From NCBI GenBank assembly GCA_018398815.1, contig CM031595.1:50636489-50700488 (forward strand): a DNA stretch of 64,000 bases, in the 5' to 3' direction. Positions 56,417 through 64,000 of this stretch are shown piece after piece. Source of the stretch: Conus ventricosus. Taxonomy: Eukaryota > Mollusca > Gastropoda > Neogastropoda > Conidae. The translations under genes and the position numbers were made by a program. The notes beneath the pieces were generated by a model. The model was not told the DNA's origin. It saw only the letters and a program-made list of their open reading frames with translations, and ran no database searches. Every line of letters starts with the position of its first letter. The first letter of the stretch is position 1.

Positions 56417-56588
56417 AAGACCAACCCGGTGAGGACACAAACCCAGATCGCTCCCACAGGACAGGGTCCGGTGACCTTACAGTTGCCAATCTCCATGGCC
56501 GGGAGCTCTGTCCAGCAGGTGCAGGTACCTGGCAGCAAGTTCCATTATGTGCGCCTTGTGTCTCCAACCACCCAGTCCTCTGTAGCTG
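56417..56588 (+). CDS. LIN54: LIN54 exon B with the VPGSKFHYVRLV block
   Basis: Acceptor CTGGCAG ends at 56416 and donor GTGAGT starts at 56589. It encodes 'KTNPVRTQTQIAPTGQGP' then 'SVQQVQVPGSKFHYVRLV'. Human LIN54 has 'VQQIQVPGSKFHYVRLV', an unmistakable match outside the CXC domains. It joins exon A in phase 0 and exon C through a split Val codon. Confidence 0.96.
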
Positions 56589-56929
56589 GTGAGTACAGCT
56601 GGAAGGGAAGTCATTAGAATCTTAGGACAGTGGAATATTCATTGCCATATGATCAGGCCTTGACAAGTAGGTCTTACTTAGGGTTCTGTGAAAGGTGTAT
56701 TAGTGAACAACAGAGATTGGGGCAATCTCATACTGGGCCTTTCCAATAACAGACACGAATGATCAAACACATGTCAACTGAGATAAGACTTTGAATCTCA
56801 CAGGAACGCCAGTGTATCCTGTATAGTTTGTGTGGGCAGGTGTGTGTTAATCAGTGGAGTGGTGCAGGCATGTAAATTGGAGAGTCCACAGATGTGAGTG
56901 TGCAAGCCTTGGTGTGTGTGTATGAGAGA

Positions 56930-56966
<37 letters not shown>

Positions 56967-57115
56967 GTGTGTGTGTGTGTGTGTGCACGCAAATATGTGT
57001 GGTGTGGTGTGTGTTGTTGTTCTTATTGTTATGTGTGTGTGTGCTGTTGTTGTTGATGTTATTGTTCGTGTTCCTAAGTCATCTTCTGAACATTCGTTTC
57101 CCACAATCAAAGGTG

Positions 57116-57675
57116 CACGCAGTCACACACACACATGTGTGATCACGCATGCACACACGCACGCACACATATATACACACACACACGCATCCGCATGCAC
57201 TCGCTCCTACGCGCATGCACATGCATGCATGCTCACATACACACATATGTGCACTCCTGCATGCACACGTGCACACACACGCAGAGGCATGCACGCATGC
57301 ACATGTATACAAACAGGCGTGTGTGCATGTGCTCGCCCCTACGCTCACACACATGCACATGCATGCATGCACGCATACACATACATGCGCACATACACAC
57401 ACAAATGTGGACACCACAAACAGTGGGACTCACATACATACACACATATATATGTGCATGCAAGAGCATGCTCACACCAGCCCACAAATCACTCACATGC
57501 ACTTCTGCACACGCACACGCATGGACGCGTGCACACACATAAGCGGGCACCCGCGTATGCCCGCACACACACACACACATGCATATACATACACATCATG
57601 CACACATACATGCGGTCACACATACACACGGCCCATGCCCATGCACCCATACAAACGTGTACACTCCACCACACA
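57116..57675 (+). repeat. ~560-bp alternating purine-pyrimidine tract (degenerate CA/CG/TG)
   Basis: Almost strict purine-pyrimidine alternation made of CACACGCATGCAC-like text, rich in GCATGC and CACACG. It follows a (GT)n array at 56936-56986 in the same LIN54 intron. Such sequence favours Z-DNA. It is too irregular for a simple microsatellite and may be an old one decayed by CG/CA transitions. Confidence 0.85.
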
Positions 57676-58844
57676 CATTAGAGAAGGATAATAATAGCAC
57701 AACCAGTGTTAGGTAGGTGCTCAAGGTCTGACAAGAGCTTTGGGCTAATGTGTAGGTCTGCTAAGTCGTAGCCATGAGACCCTCTTCTTAAATTCTCTCA
57801 CCGTAGTCATTAATTTATTTATCCATCAACTTTAAATCATGCGCAGTGTTGTCTCAAAACTTAACGGATGTGGTGTGGCATATATGGATAAATCCGCACG
57901 CAGTTACACCACCTTGATGAAACTGAAACTGTGGAACATGGTTCTCATGAAACCTGCATATACAGCAAGTTTCGGGTGTTGACATGTCAAGACACTCGGT
58001 TTCAAGCATTGGTCAGAGCATGCTGTAGAGCAGCAAGTTGGCCGATCAGAATTGTGCTGTATTCTGGTAATCTTTCCCTATCAATGGTGTTTACAAAGTC
58101 CATGCTGTCTGAGATTGGAAGCAGGTAACCCATAAATGGCTTGCTTCCCTTCCAAAACAACATCTGTTTTTGCTGATGCCAAATAAATTGTAAATTCGAT
58201 CATACAGTATATTCAGTAGTTTAAAAACACACAGCAATAAAACCATTAATTGCACTTGCAACGCAGAACCGCATGCAACTATGTCAAATCAGCCGAGGGT
58301 GGGAAATAGGAAAAAATTAATTTTTCAAGTGTGAGTTTGGAGAGACGACTCAGCCGTATGATAGATAATGCATGGTACACATGTGTTAATGGAGTCTACG
58401 AAAGGTCATAGGCAGGTATGTATGTCAGTATTAGACTATTACAGCATGATGGTCTTACTGTACATTTGACCTCTGTGAAAGTTTTATTCTCCAATGACAT
58501 TGCGGTGAATTCAGCTTCCTTGTAGCAGAGCATACTACATTACCGAGATACGACACTGCCTCTTACAGCCTACAAGTCCGTTCAGTCGATTATCTCCCTT
58601 AGTCGGCGCGGGCTGCAGGCTCGCGGCTGCTATGTGAAAACGTTGCCGTGATGAAAACAACGACGCCCGTCGGGCCGCATTTGTTGTCATAACTTTACCT
58701 TGAACTGCTTCAGCAGTTTGTGACGACAGATTCAAATGCCTCTACACATTTTTTGGCCCTCCTTGTGTTTGTGTGCGTGTGCATGTAGGTGCGTGTGTGC
58801 ACTGCATGTGTGCATGCATACGCATGTATTTTTATGTATGTATA

Positions 58845-58845
58845 G

Positions 58846-58886
<41 letters not shown>

Positions 58887-58940
58887 GCATGACTGTGGTA
58901 AGATGGGTGAAGGTGGGGTGGGGAGAGAGAGAGAGAGAGT
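58845..58940 (+). repeat. (GT)n and short (GA)n
   Basis: GT array at 58845-58887 with one T interruption, then GGGTGAAGG text and (GA)n at 58922-58940. Confidence 0.93.
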
Positions 58941-59352
58941 TTGTGGCTTGTTCTAAATTTAAAAAAAAGACCATTTATTTGTCTCCAAATCAAACTTTAA
59001 TTGTGTTGTGTCAGTTTATAACAACGTCCAACAATGGCATAATGAAAGGGGTGGAGGTGGGGGGTGGGAGGGGTAATGCAGTCCGTCTCATCCCACAAAA
59101 CATAGAAAAAAGTTCTGCCATCAATACAAGATGGATTAAAACAAAACTGATTGCATTTTCCAAACAGTCTGCAAAAATTTGCAAAAAATGTCTTCTTTAA
59201 AATACGAGCAAAGAAGAAGCACACAATTTCAAATACACACATCAACCTCAAAATAGACATTGCGACGAGATAGGCCTAGACATGAAACGGTCATTGATAC
59301 ATGTAGGTTTACACACGAGTATGCTGGGGGTGGAGGGGGTTAGTAATGGTTT

Positions 59353-59532
<180 letters not shown>

Positions 59533-59986
59533 ACACACAAGCCATGCAACTGCACGCAGAGAGAGAGAGAGAGAGAGACAGAGAAGAGAGAGAGACAGAG
59601 AGAGAGACAGAGAGAGAGACAGAGAGAGATTCGGTGATGAAACACGTGTGTCGGCACTGTCATTATCAACATAAACATCACTGGCCATGTGAGGGCACGG
59701 TATGCGTGGTCTGGTTTTCCCCGCTGCCTAGTTGTTTAGCTAACGGGACTGTAAATAAGCCAGTAGGCTTAATGATTTCTAGAAGAAACAAGGTATGCGC
59801 ATTGCTCTTTCCTTACATATATATATAAAAACTGTTAAAAATCTGCCCATGTGGCTTCATAGTCATACTATAAACTTGATCTAGACTAGACTCAAGTTGC
59901 ACCAGATGCATAGTCCCACACCGTATACGGTATTGCTTACGTGGTTTACTCTGCCAATAATTAATAAAATGCAATAAAGTTTGTAC

Positions 59987-60085
59987 ATGCCTTTCTTCAT
60001 CCTTTGGAAAACGAAAAAATGCCAGCCCTTCACAATCGATTTTGTTGCGAGCGTTTGAACAACCGATAGCGCTGCAGGCTTCGCC
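59987..60085 (-). pseudogene. THAP-type zinc finger, N-terminal half exon (possible gene exon)
   Basis: The minus-strand frame reads 'GGEACSAIGCSNARNKID' then 'CEGLAFFRFPKDEERH'. C-x4-C followed by 'FFRFPKDEER' is the start of a THAP domain, a DNA-binding finger of host regulators and P-element-type transposases. A donor GT at 59986-59985 would end the exon where THAP domains are often split. The second half (Trp, then C..HF) was not found to the left. No start codon lies close before the finger, though the frame stays open upstream to a Met at 60304. It lies antisense in the LIN54 intron between exons B and C and could be a live exon, a P-element relic or a retained fragment. Confidence 0.55.
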
Positions 60086-60599
60086 TCCTTGCTTCTTGCG
60101 CGTCGCTATGTTGGAGCTGAGTTTACACGTGCTGACTAAGGGCCGTAACCTAGTCCGCGGTCTTACGGAAAACCCCCAAGTGTCGTATCTCGGTAATGTA
60201 GTATGCTCTGCTTGTAGGAAAGGCATTAATGCCTTCAAGGCAGAGTGCTCGTGCATAATGCAAGGTGGAAGGTTAGGTATGCAAGTGACGGGTATATCAT
60301 GCATGTGGCTGGCTGCATCTGCAGAGTGTGGTGTTCACAAGATCGTCTGTACATGGCCCAACACTGTAAATTTCTTTTATATCTGCGAGCCGCCTAATTG
60401 ACAGGACACTCATGTCCTGTGTTTAGACTCCTTCCAATAAGATATCCCATTATTGAGATTCTTTTATCTGGTTATTGAGAGTTTCCTTTGCAATTTCTGT
60501 TCTGTTTTACATGCAAACACTACACACTGAAGCTTATACCTGATGGTTGGTCTATCTGTTGGCGAAAATAAAAATAGTGACAAAAAGAGAAAGATGCAG

Positions 60600-61369
60600 C
60601 AGGGCTCCCAATGACGCACATATGTGCGTCTATGACGCACTATGAGCGAAAAGGACGCACTAACAAAACGTGTAGCGAGTCCTGCGGGACGCACTACAAA
60701 ATCAGGCAAACCCTAAAACGTGCCGCGGCCAGTGATCAAAGCTGAGCACACCACAAGCTTCGCGCGCGATTGCCTGCCGTCAAATTCAGGACAGCGTCTG
60801 CCCGCGAAAGTACAGTAAGCCGAGAAGCTGCGTAAACACTGATAGGCTCGCCTTGTGGCCCACGTCATTGAACGGTTACTCAGTCGACCGGCTGACTTAT
60901 TCAGACTGTGGCGCCCGCCGCCACTAATTAACCAATTCGATGACTCACAAGTTGTAACAATCGCGTGCACAAGCCTAGGCGAACGAAGCAGAAGGGAAGT
61001 TCACGGCCATCGCATCTCGCAATATGTCGTTGCGTCAGTGGTTGGGCGCTCCTAAAAAACACAAAGAAACATCTTCTGAAGATGCTACAGACAGTGAATC
61101 GTCGATTCCTAAAGAAATATCTACAGCAACACCACCTCACGAGAAATGTTTTTTGTAAAGAAATGTTTTCAGAGAGAGAGAGAGAGAGAGATTCATTTAC
61201 TCTGAAATGTTCAGATTATCAAGCCGATAATTAAAAATCAAGAAATACTACATTTTCTGTATTGGTTAATTTTGTTCATGGGGACTCTCTATACCCCCTC
61301 TGGGACCCTCTATAGCATCAGTGAAGGAGTCCCTGGGACCCCTGTCTGTCAGTACAAATGGTAGCCCTG
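60600..61369 (+). mobile_element. hAT-like element copy C (770 bp)
   Basis: Ends CAGGGCTCCCAATG and GGTAGCCCTG; TGCAG is duplicated at 60595-60599 and 61370-61374. It matches copy A closely on both sides, but the middle is deleted after 'SSIPKEI' of the N-terminal frame (61024-61116), joining directly to the CTACAGCAACACCACCTCAC segment. It lies in the LIN54 intron before exon C. Confidence 0.93.
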
Positions 61370-61390
61370 TGCAGCCCTGTGAAATTTAAA

Positions 61391-61558
61391 TGAAAGTCAT
61401 TCTTCCTTTCTCATTTCCTTATTTGACTATATGCCTTTAATTTTGAATGAAATTCATTCTTCCTTTCTCATTTTCCTGTTTGACTATATGCCTTTAATTT
61501 TGAATGAAATTCATTCTTCCTTTCTCATTTTCCTGTTGAATATGTGCCTTTGATTTCA
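61391..61558 (+). repeat. 57-bp tandem repeat, 3 copies
   Basis: Units begin at 61391, 61448 and 61505 with TGAAATTCATTCTTCCTTTC; copies 2 and 3 are nearly identical and copy 3 is shortened at its end. Confidence 0.93.
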
Positions 61559-61904
61559 GTGCTTTTTGACTCGCATGAGAGTCATCAACTGACTTCAGTT
61601 TTCGCATTGGCTGTGGTAAACTTGAGCATCGCTGTTTTGTACTCTACGATAAGGCAAGATGGTAGAAATCATACAGCAAAAGACAGAGAGAGAGTGCGCA
61701 CTATTTTATCAGTCTTTTCTAGCTCTCATTATTAATTTATATTGCGATCAAAGAGCAGAGGGAAAACATGGAAATGACAGCATATGTTGCAGATGGATCT
61801 CTGTGCAGTTCCTTATTTTCCCGTCACATTGGTAACTTTTAAATTAAGTTTGGTTGTTTCGAAGGACTCTTGTTATCTCTGCCATAATGTGGTTTTGCTT
61901 TCAG

Positions 61905-62026
61905 TGTCCAAGCCTATTTCGACAGTGGCGAAGGTGATACCTGCTGCCAGACCAATAGCTCCAGCCACAGCTCCTGCCTCAAATCAAGTGAAAATTACAC
62001 TGCCGGTCAGCCAGAATGTACAGTTG
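61905..62026 (+). CDS. LIN54: LIN54 exon C
   Basis: Acceptor GCTTTCAG ends at 61904 and donor GTAAGA starts at 62027. It encodes 'SKPISTVAKVIPAARPIAPA' then 'TAPASNQVKITLPVSQNVQL', low-complexity text like the region between the 'FHYVRLV' block and the CXC domains of LIN54. It ends in phase 0; the next exon is outside the window. Confidence 0.85.
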
Positions 62027-62148
62027 GTAAGAATTGGTACACACAACTGTGTAGGGAGGATGAACTTCTTTGGTGGTTTTCTCATGGGAAGTTTCATGAT
62101 GTTTAGGGACACCCATGATGGTCAGTTGTGAACTTTGGAATCATGTGA

Positions 62149-62733
62149 CAGAGCTTAATCTAGAGCGCGGGATTGGTACAATCCCCCGAAAATCTGTTCC
62201 TTCCCGCAATTATCGAGTCTTAACGCGGGCAGACTCCCGCACAGTTGCAGGACTGCCCGCCCTGTTCACTGATCGTTGCGGGCGCTCGTTTGTCGTCTGC
62301 TTGAAAAACTGAAACTAGGACTGAGCAGGAGCGAACGATTTCTGGATAATTCATTGGCTGTTAGTGTAAATCAACCAATCGGCGGCGTTCATCTCCTCCA
62401 TCTCGATCACCGACGAGAAGTTGCGAGAGTTTGAGGCGCCATATTGGATATTTTCCAAAATGAAGCATGCACCCACTCCATTCGACTTCGACTTTCGCGG
62501 AGGAAAAGTGAAAAAATAAAATTCTGTGCCATGCAAGGGTGGAGAAGATCATGAAAAAACCGCAACTACATCCAAAAGCTCGGAGAAGCAGCCCGAAAAG
62601 GGAACACCGATTTCAAGACGATTGGCTGAAGAGTGGCTGGGGGAGGGGGGGGGGGGGGGGGGGGGGGAGTGCCCCCTTTTTTTATATCAGAGGGGGACTG
62701 CCCCCCTTTTTCAAAATCCTAGATTAAGCTCTA
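62149..62733. mobile_element. 585-bp TIR element with 6-bp target duplication
   Basis: The left end CAGAGCTTAATCTAG mirrors the right end (read inward TAGAGCTTAATCTAG). ATGTGA is duplicated at 62143-62148 and 62734-62739. A run of about 23 G lies at 62646-62668. The element has GC-richer interior than its surroundings and no convincing protein. Its CAGAG start and short duplication match the elements at 12490 and 28972 in style. Confidence 0.82.
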
Positions 62734-62739
62734 ATGTGA

Positions 62740-63468
62740 GGTAAGAGAAAGTCAGTATGTTCAAAATATATGTTCTTGTGTGATGACGTGATGTTGTCAT
62801 CAAGGTATTTATGTTAATAAAAAGGAATTGGAATGATCAAAATAGCATACGAAAATAATCAAAATTGGAGGTCATCTAATTTTTTTTTCCGTGATGCATG
62901 CATGCTATTTTGTTTTTCTGCTGTCATTCACCTGCATCATTGTGATCATTCACCTGCTCTGCAGTGGGTAAACACACCCATGCCAACTCGCCACACCTTG
63001 TTCACTGAAGTCGTCATCACCAAGTTTTGGTTGATTCCAGGTCACGTTCATATAGTTTACACAGATGTCTTGGTCATTGCTGTCAATCAGTGACATCGGG
63101 TAAAAAAATATTTTAAAAGGGGTTTAGCTTTCTGTTGCATATGGAAGCTTTGAAAAAGAAGCGTCATAATTGAATTTGGTTTTTACAGCCTCTTTTTCCT
63201 TCCGTTAAATTATGATTAGTGGATTTTGAAGTCTTTCTCTGCAAATAATTGCTGGGGTGCGATAGAAAAAACAAAGTGACTGTGTGTTTTGTTTCTAAAT
63301 GTTTGTTTTTACTGCTAAAGATTTCTATGAAGAAATGTAGTGGGGTCCAGGAAATGGCAATGTTGAATTGATCAATCGTTAAAAGAATCAAGGACTTCTT
63401 GGGGTTTTGCCCTCTGACCCCTCGAAGGGTGGGGAAAGGGGGAGAACTATGTGGCCATCCCCACCCCC

Positions 63469-63513
<45 letters not shown>

Positions 63514-64000
63514 TTCCACTTGCTTTGTTACTATTTGTTTTTAGGCTGGAAATGCTGTACCTTGAAATGCTCAACTCTTTTTGAATAACTAGTATGGTCA
63601 AGGAAAGTAATCTAACCTCTTGACATGTGGAACAGAGTAACGAATGCCACACAACCTGTTCCATTCGCCCGTTGCATTGCTGCTATACTGATTACAAGAA
63701 TGGTACACAACATAAAGTTTCAGTGATACCTGCCTGCTGAATTCTGTAATTTCATTTTTGTTTGGTCTTGACTGTTGCGCATTACAGTTAAGTAAAGGAA
63801 TGAATTGAACAAAGTTTTTGTCATGTCAAGTATTTGAAACATGCCTTTCTGGTTCTCTCTTTTTTTTTCTTTTTTTGAAAATACGAAATGAAATGTCATA
63901 TGTTAAACGAGCATTGAGTTACGATGCTAAATATAAGAATTGTATGGTGAATTTGGCAGAGAAAACCACATGGTAAAAATTCACACGCAAAATAGGGTTA
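62740..64000 (+). other. LIN54: LIN54 intron, right edge of window
   Basis: AT-rich sequence with a (CA)n array at 63472-63511. No exon was recognised before the window ends. Confidence 0.6.

Noticed and set aside
59987..60304. Orthologue of vertebrate THAP9
   Set aside because: Only half a THAP finger is visible, with no P-element-type catalytic text, and the position (inside a LIN54 intron) does not match the human arrangement as I recall it.

Overview
The window is eukaryotic, intron-rich, AT-leaning and packed with dinucleotide microsatellites. Two conserved animal genes are recognisable: COPS4 (COP9 signalosome subunit 4) on the minus strand and the 5' part of LIN54 (MuvB/DREAM subunit) on the plus strand. 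Long (GT)n/(GA)n tracts, an I/Nimb-like LINE with an RNase H domain, a SINE ending in (AAT)n, and piggyBac, Tc1 and hAT-like elements suggest a mollusc, most likely a gastropod. That placement is inference; no species is claimed.

Layout. 1-8.2 kb is a repeat graveyard downstream of COPS4: a broken Ty3/gypsy element with integrase placed before RNase H, a LINE 3' fragment, a fold-back repeat, and a nearly intact 3.0-kb piggyBac transposon with TTAA on both sides. 8.2-40.06 kb is COPS4: eleven GT-AG exons were reconstructed by eye, 83+80+152+104+154+151+85+86+117+85+128 nt. Ten are clean. Exon 9 carries four small indels that break the frame as written. Intron 1 (25.2-40.0 kb) holds two complete or near-complete LINEs. 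Their reading frames are interrupted by a long-TIR MITE, two hAT-like elements, a BED-finger element, and tiny retro-insertions. One hAT-like copy itself contains a Tc1 element, so nesting is three deep.

40.1-53.5 kb is the divergent spacer between the two 5' ends. It holds a large inverted repeat just upstream of the COPS4 start codon, SINEs, (CA)n arrays and a perfect 56-bp palindrome. 53.5-64 kb contains three LIN54 coding exons; the conserved 'VPGSKFHYVRLV' block lies in the second, and the DNA-binding CXC domains must lie beyond the right edge. LIN54 introns hold a minus-strand THAP zinc-finger half-exon, a third hAT-like copy and another TIR element.

Functionally, COPS4 is a PCI-domain scaffold of the cullin-deneddylating COP9 signalosome, and LIN54 is the DNA-binding subunit of the cell-cycle MuvB complex. 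They are head-to-head neighbours here, as I recall them being on human 4q21, so this may be an old conserved gene pair. The other distinctive signals are a set of TIR elements with 5-6 bp target duplications that keep only an N-terminal transposase exon, and three 32/46/56-bp retro-insertions that share one 3' end.
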